Shown: piece after piece, positions 1 to 10,643 of the stretch
Layout of the letters: every line of letters begins with the position of its first letter
How positions within the stretch are numbered: the stretch's first letter is position 1
Source of the DNA: Meconema thalassinum
Taxonomy: Eukaryota; Arthropoda; Insecta; Orthoptera; Tettigoniidae
Direction of reading: 5' to 3'
Assembly (NCBI GenBank): GCA_946902985.2
Contig: OX336388.2
Span: 1,501,104,545 to 1,501,168,544, forward strand
Length of the DNA: 64,000 bases
The notes under the pieces: generated by a model
Databases searched by the model: none
Told to the model about the DNA's origin: nothing
The model's input: only the letters and a program-made list of their open reading frames with translations
Made by a program: the position numbers and the translations under genes

Positions 1-213
1 TTAGGTATCGGAAATCTCAAAGCCTCGAACTGCTGGCTCGAGAATTTCAGAAAGCACCTGGATATAAAATTTAGAGCAATTTGCGGAGAATCCTCCACTG
101 TTGATATGGATAATGTTTCAAGCTGGGAAGAAAAATTGCCATCCATCACTGACGGCTATTCGTTGGATAACATTTTAAATGCAGGCGAAACTGAACTGTT
201 TTACCGCGCGTAA
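1..213 (+). pseudogene. Tigger/pogo transposase fragment (DNA-binding to start of DDE domain)
   Basis: Frame 1 is open from the first base to the TAA at 211-213 (70 residues). It shows the end of the CENP-B-type helix-turn-helix (a WLENFRKH motif near residues 12-19), a linker, and the start of the transposase core, where NAGETELFYRA replaces the family's usual NADET-type block. The aspartate that would be the first catalytic residue reads glycine. The rest of the DDE domain is absent because a stop and the 3' terminus follow directly. What is seen is the truncated reading frame; assignment to Tigger rather than another pogo-like subfamily rests on the terminal repeat. Confidence 0.7.
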
Positions 214-361
214 CCCTAAGTTTTCATGTAAGTACACATACTGCACAAGTACATGTGCCAAATTGCAATCATTTTCACTAACCCTCTCTATAGTGGACAC
301 CCCCCTTTAGCGGACAGTATTTACCGTCCCAAGGGTGTCCGGTATAGAGAGGTTTAACTGT
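1..361 (+). mobile_element. Tigger/pogo-type DNA transposon, 3' part, internally deleted
   Basis: The right end is a terminal inverted repeat: reading inward on the minus strand from 361 it begins CAGTTAAACCTCTCTATA, the usual start of Tigger/pogo elements, and it is followed by TA (362-363), the expected target dinucleotide. A less exact inverted copy of part of this sequence lies at 283-300, so the end folds back on itself. Coding sequence (1-213) stops just after the first catalytic block and is followed by only ~150 bp of noncoding DNA before the terminus, so most of the DDE domain is missing. The left end lies outside the window. Confidence 0.75.
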
Positions 362-363
362 AT

Positions 364-1384
364 TAAGATTGAGTAGGCTATCGAAATTAAATTAACATTT
401 TTTAAATAAACACTTTTAAAGTATTTTTTTTAGTTACACAAATGAAGCAAAATATTAATTATTTACACTCTAGTACATTAAACATACTGTGCCCATATTT
501 ATCATGGGGCCCGCTTGTCGAAATCCCAGGATGAAGAATGGATCGAAGATTCTCGAAGGCCCCGGCTAAAAACCTTGAAGATCTTCCGACAGGTACCTCA
601 ATGATAAATACACAGTGGAATGTTGTGTTAGGAGCAAACTACACTAAAATCTCGAGATCCTTACCATAATCTCAGGTCGGAAAGGGTAAAGGAACGCACC
701 ACAACCAAAGGAAACCCATCCCCTAACACAACGCTAGCTATAATTAAATTAAACCACGGAAATCCGACGTATAAAAGGATGAAATAAAGTTTATTGTCAA
801 AAACAACAATGAAACAAAATAAATCAAACAAATAATAAAGTAGAATATACAAGTGACTCGAATGCCTCCCTGGTCATAGTGCTCAGATCGCAAATGATCC
901 ACACTCATCAGCTGTCTTCTATTTGAGAAGTTCTTAAAATAAAAATAAATTACTGTTAATTTTTCCTGTCAAAAGACGATTCATAAAAAAAAATCTTCTT
1001 AACATTACTATCGAGAAATCAATACAATGTAGAACTTCCGTACAATAAAGAAAAATTAAATCTTGGCCGGACTTCATTCCACAAACGATCAGCTGCTTAT
1101 ATATGCAAGTCTACATAACAGCGATCAGCTGGTTCTCATACAAGGGCTCCATTCGTTCTTGTGATTGAACCGAAAATCACACATTCTTTCAGTCCGCAAA
1201 TACACAAACATTTACATAAATATAACACTTCACAAATTCTGAAACAACAGAGGAGAACAAAATACTTCTCCACAATCTATTCATTTAGATAGATTTGCAC
1301 TTTATGTCTGTCCCAGACATTCCTTTCACCTATCATGGAGTGTTCAAACCCCTCCAGCGTTTCTCGTACTGCATTTTTATCAAG
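364..1384. other. Unassigned AT-rich DNA
   Basis: Apart from the 131-bp inverted repeat at 487-617, no gene, terminal repeat or known element is recognisable. Short open frames here have no domain signature and look incidental. Confidence 0.5.
487..617. repeat. 131-bp imperfect inverted repeat (MITE-like)
   Basis: The ends are inverted copies of each other: CTGTGCCCATATTTATCAT at 488-506 pairs with ATGATAAATACACAG at 601-615, with one small gap. A second, inner pair (about 514-527 with 588-600) extends the fold, so nearly the whole segment could form a hairpin. No coding sequence. Size and structure fit a small non-autonomous element or a decayed foldback. Confidence 0.45.
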
Positions 1385-1839
1385 AATAGGTGAAGTACCC
1401 GTGCTTCGCTCCGCGTCATAAATAAATTAAAATATGAAGGTGACAGTTAAAACAGGGGATAGGCGAAGTGCTGCGCAGAGGGAGATTAAGGATGGAACAT
1501 TTTGTCCAACTACACCGCTCGGCGTCGACCGTGTTTTATAGCACAAATTTAGGTATAACTCGCTAACGGTTGGAGATACCTTTCGGATAGAAAATGTAAT
1601 TTTTAACCTCGTATATACCATCAAACGTTTGCTATTTCTTAGCGTTCTCTTTGTATTTGAAATGAAAATATGAAAGTTTTAAACCAAAGGGTGTAGTGAA
1701 GTCACTAAAATGGTCGCCATCTTTAAATGGTACAAAATATTGAAATCAAAAGTAACCTATATGTTAACCAGGTAAATCAGCTACTTCCATGTAAAATTCA
1801 TGTAAATCGGACCAGTGGTACTTGCGTGATTGAGTAATA

Positions 1840-3304
1840 CACACATCAAAAAAAGTTTTGCATCACCTCGGTTCCAAGAGTTCCGGAACCTTTAAATACA
1901 AAGGGAATAGAGATCAACACAAACAACATTTCAGCTCGTTTTATTGCTCATGAGACCCACACATTGCATGTTGTACCATCATACAGCTAGACTTTCAGCA
2001 TTTGTGGTCCAGATTGCAGTACACACCACTACCTCTAATACCCAGTAGCACGTCCTCTTGCATTGATGCATGCCTGTATTCGCCGTGGCATACTATCCAC
2101 AAGTTCATCAAGACACTGTTGGTCCAAATTGTCCCACTCCTCAACGACAATTCGGCGTAAATCTCTCAGAGTGGTTGGTGGGTCAAGACGTCCATAAACA
2201 GCCCTTTTCAACATATCCCAGGCATGTTCGATAGGGTTCATGTCTGGCGAACATGCTGGCCACTGTAGTCGAGCGATGTCGTTATCTTGAAGGAACGCAT
2301 TCACAAGATGTGCACGATGAGATCGAGAATTGTCGTCCATGAAGACAAATGCCTCTCCAATATTCTGCCGATATGGGTGCACTATGGGTCGGAGGATGTC
2401 ATTCAGGTATCGTAAAGCCGTTTCGGAGCCTTCCATGACCACCAGTGGCGTACGTCGGCCCCACATAATGCCACCCCAAAACATCAGGTAACCACCACCT
2501 TGCTGCACTCGCTGGACAGTGTGTCTAAGACGTTCAGCCTGACCAGGGTGCCTCCAAACACGTCTCCGACGATTGTCTGGTTGAAGGCATATGCGACACT
2601 CATCGGTGAAGAGAACGTGATGCCAATTCTGTGGGGTCCATTCAGCATGTTGTTGGGCCCATCTGTACCGCGCTGCATGGTGTCGGGGTTGCAAAGCTGG
2701 ACCTCGCCATGGACGTCGGGAGTGAAGTTGCGCATCATGCAGCCTATTGCGCACAGTTTGAGTTGAAACACGACGTCCTGTGGCTGAACGAAACGCATTA
2801 TTCAACATGGTGGCATTGCTGTCAGGGTTCCTCCGAGCGGCAATCCGTAAGTAGCGGTCATCCACTACAGTAGTAGCCCTTGGGCGGCCTGAGCGAGGCC
2901 TGTCATCGACAGTTCCTGTATCTCTGTACCTCCTCCATGTCCGAACAACATCGCTTTGGTTCACTCTGAGACGCCTGGAAACTTCCCTTGTTGAGAGCCC
3001 TTCTTGACACAAAGTAACAATGCGGACGCGTTCGAACTGCGGTATTGACCTTCTAGGCATGGTAGAACTACAGACAACATGAGCAGCGTACCTTCGTCCT
3101 GGTGGAATGACTGGAACTGATCGGCTGTCGTACCCCCTCCGTCTAATAGGCCCTGCTCATGCATGGTTGTTTACATCTTTGAGCAGTTTTAGTGACATCT
3201 ATGAACAGTCAAAGGGACTGTATCTTTGATACAATATACACAGTCAACGTCTATATGCCGGAGATCTGGGAACCGAGGTGATGCAAAACTTTTTTTGATG
3301 TGTG
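1840..3304 (-). mobile_element. Complete Tc1-family DNA transposon
   Basis: Terminal inverted repeats of about 36 bp match base for base at 1840-1875 and 3269-3304 (outer ends CACACATCAAAAAAAGTTTT), and weaker similarity continues inward for ~20 bp. Both sides are flanked by TA (1838-1839 and 3305-3306), the Tc1/mariner target duplication. The single internal gene is intact. Total length 1,465 bp is typical of autonomous Tc1 elements. The insertion splits a repeat whose intact version is present at about 35990, providing an empty-site comparison. Confidence 0.95.
2035..3060 (-). CDS. Tc1-family transposase, DD34E, intact
   Basis: A 341-residue protein that would cut and paste its own element in the nucleus by binding the terminal repeats and inserting at TA. 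Residues 1-110 hold two helix-turn-helix motifs (the paired-like region starting IPQFERVRIVTLCQEGLS and a second one around 65-110) separated by an arginine-rich GRPR hook near 58-61. The catalytic triad is visible: D153 in FTDECR, D243 in MDDNSRSH and E278 in NPIEHAW, with 34 residues between the last two. The glycine-rich box is near 187-197. The start is an ATG and the end a normal stop, and length matches complete family members. DNSRSH departs from the more common DNARxH. No frameshift or stop was seen, so activity is plausible but untested. Confidence 0.93.
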   Translation of the reverse strand: MPRRSIPQFERVRIVTLCQEGLSTREVSRRLRVNQSDVVRTWRRYRDTGTVDDRPRSGRPRATTVVDDRYLRIAARRNPDSNATMLNNAFRSATGRRVSTQTVRNRLHDAQLHSRRPWRGPALQPRHHAARYRWAQQHAEWTPQNWHHVLFTDECRICLQPDNRRRRVWRHPGQAERLRHTVQRVQQGGGYLMFWGGIMWGRRTPLVVMEGSETALRYLNDILRPIVHPYRQNIGEAFVFMDDNSRSHRAHLVNAFLQDNDIARLQWPACSPDMNPIEHAWDMLKRAVYGRLDPPTTLRDLRRIVVEEWDNLDQQCLDELVDSMPRRIQACINARGRATGY

Positions 3305-3327
3305 TACATAGACGCACATCATCTCAT

Positions 3328-3632
3328 GTTTAGCCTCGCTTCGCTCGCGTCATAGTCGTGTCATATTGTTATTCAATGAAATGCAGGTTTAACCCCATTA
3401 ACACCCCTTTAGAACCTGAATATCCAAAAGTCCCTCCTTGGTAGACGTTTTCGACACACAACAAACATATCCCCAAAATATCATTCTTCTAACTTTAATC
3501 GTTTGGGTTGGTCGATGAGAGTGAACATCCAAAAATCCTTCCTTAGGGGACGTTTTTCTTCCAGAATTTCACCCCTCCCCATAGGCCCCTTAAATTGGAT
3601 TTATGAAAAAAACGGCCGAACACATATTTATT

Positions 3633-3673
<41 letters not shown>

Positions 3674-6600
3674 AGCTGATTGGTTTCCTCCGAGTTTCAA
3701 ACTCCTCGCCTATGTCGTTTAAGAGATACACGGTCCGTTAGGAATCTTTCAACCCCCACTTTTCATCCCTTTCACCTCATAATATACACTACATCGAAAA
3801 ACCATTAAACATGTGTCAGCTTATTTTTAATGATTAGTATATATGCCAAGTATCACATCCCCAAATGAAACCACTCGTGAGATATTGTTATTCAATGAAA
3901 TGCACGTTTACCCCCCTTAACATCTATATAGAACCTGAATATTCAAAACTCTTTCCTTAGTGGATGTTTTCGACATACAACGAACATATCCCCAAAATTT
4001 CATGTTTCTAACTTTAATAATTTTGGCTGGGCTATGATGAGTGAGTGAGTCAGTCAGGACATTTCCTTTCATTTATTTTTGATAATTTCACCCCTCCCCA
4101 TGAACCCCTTAAATTGGATTTATGAAACAAACGGTCGAACACCTATTTACTTATTTAAAGCTGTTTTCCCCCTGAGTTTGATGAGTGATAAGTGAGTCAA
4201 TCAGTTATGACACTTTCTTTCCTGTTTTTTTTTCCCCCCAGAATTTCACCTCTCTCCAAGGGCCCTATAAATTGGATTTATGAAGAAAAAAAAAACAGTC
4301 GAACACCTATTTACTTGTATTTTAAGCTGTTCTTTTTCCGACGAATTTCAAACTTCTCGCCTATGTCCTTTAAGAGATACACGCTCCGTCAAGAATCCCT
4401 CAACCCCCAATTTTCACCCCTATCACCTCATAATATACACCACATCGATAAACCCTTAGACATATGTCTGATTATTTTTAATGATTCGTATATATACCGA
4501 ATATCACATCCCCTAAGAAACAACTCATGACATATCGTTATTCAATGAAATGCACGTTTACCCCCTTAACATCTCTTTAAAACCCGAATAAACAAAAATC
4601 ATTCCTTAGTTGACGTTTTCGACATACAGCGAACATATTCCCAAAATTTCATTTTTCCAACTTAAATAGTTTTTGTTGGGCGTGATGAGTGAGTGAGTCA
4701 GACAGGGCATTTTCTTTCAATTATTTTTACCAGAATTTCACCCCTCCCCATGGGCCCCTTAAATTGGATTGATGAAAAAACGCTTGAACACCTATTAACT
4801 TATTTTTAAAGCTGTCTTTTTCCCCTGAGTTTGGTGAGTGAGTGAATTAGTCAGTTAGGATACTTTCTCTCCTTTTTTCCCCCAGAATTTCACCCCACTC
4901 CATTGGCCCCTTAAATTAATTTATGAAAAAACGGTCGAACACCGATTTACTTATCTTTTTAGCTGATGTTTTTTCGCTGTGTTTCAAATTTCTCGCCTAT
5001 GTCGTTTAAGAGATAGGCCTACACGCTCCGTTAGGAATCCTTCAACCCCCACTTTTCACCCCTTTCACCTCATAATAAAACACCACATCGAAAAACCCTT
5101 AGACACATGTCTGCTTATTTTTAATGATTAGTTTATATGCCGAGTATCACATCCACAAATGAAACCACTCGTGAGATATTGTTATTCAATGACATGCAGG
5201 TTTAACCCCCTTAAGACCCCTTTAGAGCCTGAATATCCAAAAATCCTCCCTTAGTGTACGGTTTTGACATACAACGAACATATCCCCAAAATGCCATGTT
5301 TCCAACTTCAATATTTTTGACTGGGCGATGATGAGTGAGTGAATGAGTCAGGACATTTTCTTTCATTTTTTTCCCTTCAGAATTTCACCCCTCCCGATGA
5401 ACCCCTTCAATTTGATTGATAAAAAAAACTGTCGAACAGCTATTTACTTACTTTAAAGCAGTTTTTCTCCCTGAGTTTGATGAGTGAGTCAATCAGTTAG
5501 GACATTTTCTTTCCTGTCCCCCCCCCCCCCCCCCCACAGAATTTCACCCCTCCCCATGGGCCTCTTAAATTGGATTTATGAAAAAACGGTCAAACACATA
5601 TTTACTTATTTATATGCTGATTTTTTTCCGCTGAGTTTCAAACTCCTCGCCTATGTCGTTTAAGACATACACGCTCCGTTAGGAATCTTTCAATCCCTAC
5701 TTTTCACCCCTTTCACCTCATAATATACTCCACATCGAAAAACCCTCAGACACGTGTCTTACTTTTTAATGATGAGTTTATATGCCGTGTATCACATCCC
5801 CCAATGAAACCAATCGGGAGATATTGTTATTCAATGAAATGCAGGTTTAACCCCATTAAGACCCCTTTAGAACCTGAATATCCGAAAATCCTCCCTTAGT
5901 AGACTGTTTTGAAATACAATGAGCATATCCCCAAACTGTCATGTTTCTAACTTCAATCATTTTGGCTGGGTGATGATGAGTGAGTGAGTGAGTCAGGACA
6001 TTTTCTTTCAATTTTCTTTTTTCAGAATTTCACCCCTCCCCATGAACCCCTTAAATTTGATTTATGAAAAAAACTGTCGAACAGCTATTTACTTACTTTA
6101 AAGCAGTTTTTCCCCCTGAGTTTGGTGAGTGAGTGAGTCAGTCAATCAGTTAGGACACTTTCTTTCCTGTTTCTCCCCCCCCCTCCAGAATTTCACCCCA
6201 CCCCATGGGCCCCTTAAATTGGATTTATGATGAAACGGTCAAGCACATATTTACTTATTTTTATGCTGATTTTTTCCCGCTGAGTTTCAAACTCCTCGCC
6301 TATGTCGTTTAAGAGATACACGCTCCGTTAGGAATCTTTCAATCCCCACTTTTCACCCCTTTCATCTCATAATATACACCACATCGAAAAACCCTCCGAC
6401 TCGTGTCTTCTTATTTTTAATGATGAGTTTATGTGCCGAGTATCACATCCCCCAATGAAACCAATCGGGAGATATTGCTGTTCAATGAAATGCAGGTCTA
6501 CCCCCTTAACACCCCTTTAGAACCAGAATATCCAAAAATCCTCTCTTAGTGGGCATTTGCGGCCCTTGGGGAAGCTGCATACCAAATTTCATTCCAATCC

Positions 6601-6676
6601 GTTTGATGGTTTCTGAGATTTCGTGATGAATGAATGAGTGAGTGAGTGGTATTTGACAAATATATAGTAGAAGATA
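3328..6676 (-). mobile_element. Helitron-like element carrying a ~645-bp tandem array
   Basis: Read on the minus strand, the element starts near 6676 with TCTTCTACTATATA, a TC-plus-AT-rich start like Helitron 5' ends. It finishes at about 3328-3352 with a GC-rich GCGAGCGAAGCGAGG block just before CTAA, the form of a Helitron 3' hairpin plus CTRR terminus. The interior is almost wholly a tandem array. No Rep/helicase gene is present, so the element would be non-autonomous. A related copy in the opposite orientation at 58697-60148 has a cleaner terminal hairpin. The class assignment is inferred from the ends. Confidence 0.45.
3361..6540 (+). repeat. Higher-order tandem array, unit about 645 bp
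   Basis: The block ATTGTTATTCAATGAAATGC (with small changes) recurs at 3365, 3884, 4534, 5178, 5823 and 6474, giving spacings of 519, 650, 644, 645 and 651 bp. Inside each long unit a segment with AGAATTTCACCCCTCCCCAT and TTAAATTGGATTTATGA occurs twice, while the shorter first unit has it once; this internal duplication explains most of the length difference. Units also contain GAGTGAGTGAGTCA runs, a (TTTA)n tract at 3628-3672 and an 18-base C run at 5518-5535. No coding sequence. Confidence 0.85.
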
Positions 6677-7088
6677 GTGTCAAGTCTTTGTTAAGCTAAA
6701 CTCGGTTGACAGTGCTGTGTGAGAAGTTGAGTAACTAACGTGATTTCAAGTAAAGATCCTCATTTTCTATACCGGTAGTGCAGAGCGCAAATGGCATCCA
6801 GTCGGCCGTGTCTCGACTTGAGCTATGTTGCCATGGAAACTATCCGCCTTGCCATTCCTTCATGAGTATATTTTATGATTTGATTAGCATGTGCTGGAGT
6901 GCAAAAGGGTCGAAATCAGAAGAATGAGAAAGACTATCGTAAATTCATGTAGCCAGCGGTTCCTTCTGGGTCCTAAACTATGTGTATGCAAAATTTGGTT
7001 GAGATTGGTGGAACGGTGTAGATTTGTATACGGAACAGATCCACATACATACCCACATACATACAGACTTTCACTTTTATATATTAGA
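6677..7088 (-). repeat. Repeat with a Helitron-like 5' terminus
   Basis: On the minus strand the sequence begins at 7088 with TCTAATATATAAAAGTGAAA, preceded by A and so matching the TC start and A-T insertion context of Helitrons. It includes CATACATAC microsatellite-like runs at 7041-7063. The other end was not found; the remainder (6677-6880) shows no recognisable feature. Short open frames on both strands here are incidental. Confidence 0.4.
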
Positions 7089-8715
7089 TAATTCTCAAAC
7101 TCCATTTTTTTCATTCTCATGCAGATTCAAACTTATTCATAGCAATGCGATTCGCAAATTAAATTTAAATTAAGTGTAAATAAAATTTATTTTAATTACA
7201 CTCCACAAGTTTGGAAAAACTATCTAATTGCGTTAATATTTTTTAATAATGTTATCATTATTCATTATATTATTTTAAATAAACATTCAACAATATTTAT
7301 GAGAGTAGGTTAATTATTATGTCTACCTTTTTATAAAATAGTTTAAAGGAATTACATTTAATCCACATTCGTTATTTATTAAGATCACTCAACATTTATC
7401 TTTAAACTGAAAGTTTAGATCGGTTTAAATGTTTATATCAGTCTAATATGGTCGTACAATTAAGTAAAGCTCATATTATTATTATGTCAATTACTCGAGT
7501 TAATAGTTTATTAAGAATTAGGACAATATGGTCAACGTCCTACTTTTCCGCAGGCTTCACCTATCAGTACTTTGTCAAGCATCAATAACATATGAGTTCC
7601 AACTAACTCAAATTCCATAACAGCAATGCTCCAAATAGCATGTTTCCCTTTACAACAATTTCAGTGCATTACCTCGTAACAAAAAAAAAAAAAAAACAAA
7701 CATCGTATTTCATACTTTATTATGCTCACATTAGCTACTTCCTTCCTTTAATAGTTTCACGCATAATACGGACATTACAATAGTAATTCACCTTAATATA
7801 TCCTCGTAGTTTCTTTTCTGTGTTGTAAATAATAGTATTTTCATTCTCACTTGTTATCACAACGATATTTGTTGATTACAATGTTTATACAGGTTAACAA
7901 CTTTTTAATACTTTTACTGATTTATTGTTGGTAGCAAGTTTACTTAGTAAAGCTTTAGTAGTGTGAACAAATGTTCCCAATATTTAATAATAATACAATT
8001 GTACCGATGTACTGGTCTATACTTTAGATTCTAATACCATTGCAAAGCTACGATAACAACAACCGTTAACGTTGCAACGTAAAATATATTGGAAAACGAC
8101 CCCTCCAAGTATCAACTGGATTAAAACGATCCTAATATTCAAAAATCTCTGAAAAACAAATCCTAAAAAGATTTGATTTAATCCTACTATTTGTTAAAGA
8201 TAGAACAATGCTATCTGTCCAGAATAAAATAGTTAACAGACATGACGAATATCATTAAGTGTTCAATGTCAAGTCTTTCAAAATCCACATGGTTTCACAA
8301 GAAAAGAAAATTCCTTTCACAAAATCGAATATATTTCCGGTGTCGAATTCATTATAAAATGTTGATAAGATCGACGTGTTCTTCCCCTACGATAATTCAA
8401 TCTTCTCACAAGAAAAATACCCAAGATCGCATTATTCCAAGCACATGACAAAATTTAAGAATTGTCTAAGACAATCGTCGTGAAAAAAATATTTATTGCT
8501 CGTAAGTTCAAAAGAAATTCAACTGGGTTGAATTATAAAAATATCCAAATGATCTCCAAAGAGAAATAAGAAAATTTTAAACAGATAATCTTGAAGTTCC
8601 ACCACAGAACAATCAACGTCAAAGCTGGCATGAAAACCTTAACATCCAACTAAGCATCGAGCTATACAAATTCCGAAGAATCAATGACACACAAAATAAT
8701 GGAAGATTTGTTGTG
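7089..8715. other. Unassigned AT-rich DNA
   Basis: About 1.6 kb without a recognisable gene, terminal repeat or element. A poly(A) tract lies at 7680-7697. One open frame at 8242-8448 (68 residues) has no domain signature and is probably chance. Confidence 0.5.
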
Positions 8716-10643
8716 CACCACCCCCGCAATGGTGTGATCTCCCCAAAAGTTGCCCTTCTCCCTCTTCCTTACCTCCAGCTCGGCAAAGCTCCCTAGAGAG
8801 CCAGCCAACCCGAAGGAAAACTTACCAACTGCGACCCCAATAAAAGCCTTTACGGGACTTGGTGGCTTTCGCTCGGTGGTCGGTGTCGACAACGTACCCG
8901 GGCAGAGCTCCCAGATGTACCAGAGAGCAGGCACATCGATTTGTCCACAGGCTTCGAATGTGGAAGGCTTACCTGGTGAGGGTCATTCCACCGCAGCTGT
9001 CTTGAAGTCGGGGATGGGACGTTTCAGGCCAAATAAGGTAGTAATTACCAAAATTAAATGGGGTTTGTATTATAAAATAAAAGGGAAATACAAAATAGGA
9101 ACTACATTTTGATCACAGAGGTATTGCCTAGGAATTAATTGTCCCTGAAAGGATGGAAACAAATGTCAGTAACACCAAGTGGCACGGCACACCACTTAAC
9201 ATACTTATGAACCACCTCGAAGGGGAAGCCAGCAGGTACGCTGGAATGACGATAATCTCACAAAGAATTACATAACAGCAAGGTCATTTCTAGCAAATTA
9301 AAATTTTCACAAGATTTGGACTTGGGAACATGTGCACGCAAACCCCCAGAACAAACAGAATAACATGAAATGCCACCGCGATGGTTGCGCAATACCAGGA
9401 TACATTTACAAGTTACACACGGAATGGAAATTTGTTACAAACACACGTACGAACACATCCAGAACAACGTAAAAGGAAAAGAACAGAAATGAAATGAAAT
9501 GACTACATTACAAATGACAGACTCCAGAAAACGGAGCGAATGGTATCTCACGACCGCCATGGGCCCCGACACGAACAAGACTCCCTTAAAATGGCGGAGG
9601 ATAACGGTACCCCAAGGTACAGTTGCACAATAGGACGCCACCCTGGAAATACTGAGATTTAAACTAATCCCATAAGTAAAACAGTACTACGGATGTGTTA
9701 TAAAATCAAAATAAAACGTACATGCGGCGTAAAAGAAGGAGAACCAAGAGAAAAATGTCACGTAACCTACAAACACCACGTGGACGTAAGGTGACAAAAC
9801 GAGACAGGGACCCCTTAAAACTAAATGAAAAACATCTACATGGCTGCACTTGAGAAAATTCAAGGAAGCGTGATGCCACAGGAAATAATAAATAATTTGG
9901 AACCAAACCGAACAGACGCCTTACGGTTGCGCAACAAGGAAAACCCTCGCCCAAAAACAGGAAAGATTTCCCACCTTGAAAATCGAGCTTCCGAAGAAGA
10001 AAAATTGATAAACAATTTAGATATTAAACAGTGGGGAACACCTCAACCCATTATCCGACCGAAGTCCAAAATGATGCGCCATTACCACGAGGTAAACAAC
10101 AACTCGAAAATCACACACGAGGAAAAACCAAAACACAAACCCAAAATGTGTAGACGGACAAGAAGAAATAAATATCACGCTTCCCAGAATATACTCACAG
10201 AACAACTACATATTTAACTAAATAAATTAAACTAAAACTAAAGCCATCCCAGAGGAAGGCTGATACCTGTGTTTTCAACGCCGGGTGATCCGATCACCTA
10301 GCAAGTCTTTACCGGTCAACAGTCAGGTGTAGAAGAGATCGAAACCCACGCTGAGAGTTCTCATATATGAAACGATACAATAATTTTGAATAGGTCAGTC
10401 GTAGCATACACGCACACTAAAATCCCCTTGGCTTTTTGGACATAGTCCGTAAGACACTTCCGTGTTCACTTTCGCGAAGGTTGGTCACACTGGTCGGCCG
10501 CTATGCGCTAGTCTCGTGTCATCTCGCGGCGGACGATACATCTCGCGATGGGCAGGATCGAAACAATCGATACAGGCAACGTTGAATTTTTAAATGCGCA
10601 ATACCACATGCCTTTCTTTGAGGTTAGGATACACTAAATTCCA
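8716..10643 (+). repeat. Left arm of a giant inverted repeat
   Basis: This ~1.93-kb segment is the diverged reverse complement of 12224-14124. Matching landmarks include the pair GGTTGCGCAATACCAGGAT (from 9382) with ATCCTGGTATTGCGCAACC (from 13463), the block around ACACTTCCGTGTTCACTTTC at 10455 with GAAAGTGAACACGGAAGTGT at 12396, and GAGGTTAGGATACACTAAATT at 10620 against 12229-12250. Divergence with several indels suggests considerable age. Open frames inside, including one of 130 codons at 9825-10217, have no recognised domain and are not preserved clearly in the other arm. Confidence 0.85.

Larger units (their letters stand above)
1385..3327 (-). mobile_element. Helitron-like repeat (family D), interrupted by Tc1
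   Basis: Two pieces, 1385-1839 and 3305-3327, are one repeat separated by the Tc1 insertion. The same sequence recurs uninterrupted at about 35480-36056: GCACAAATTTAGG, CAAAGGGTGTAGTGA and ATCGGACCAGTGGT blocks occur in the same order. The left border (about 1396-1423) carries a GC-rich stretch, CCCGTGCTTCGCTCCGCGTC, resembling the hairpin end of Helitrons read on the minus strand. Assignment as Helitron-like is an inference from ends shared with other copies in this window, not from a Rep/helicase gene, which is absent. Confidence 0.4.

Noticed and set aside
2484..3164. Extra frames overlapping the Tc1 transposase on both strands
   Set aside because: They are shadows of the intact transposase in other frames.
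5518..5535. 18-base C run as a regulatory G-quadruplex site
   Set aside because: A homopolymer in a variable part of the repeat unit; more likely slippage or a base-calling effect than a conserved structure.
3361..6540. CRISPR-like spaced repeats
   Set aside because: Units are ~645 bp, similar over their whole length, and lie in eukaryotic transposon-rich DNA; there are no short repeats with unique spacers.
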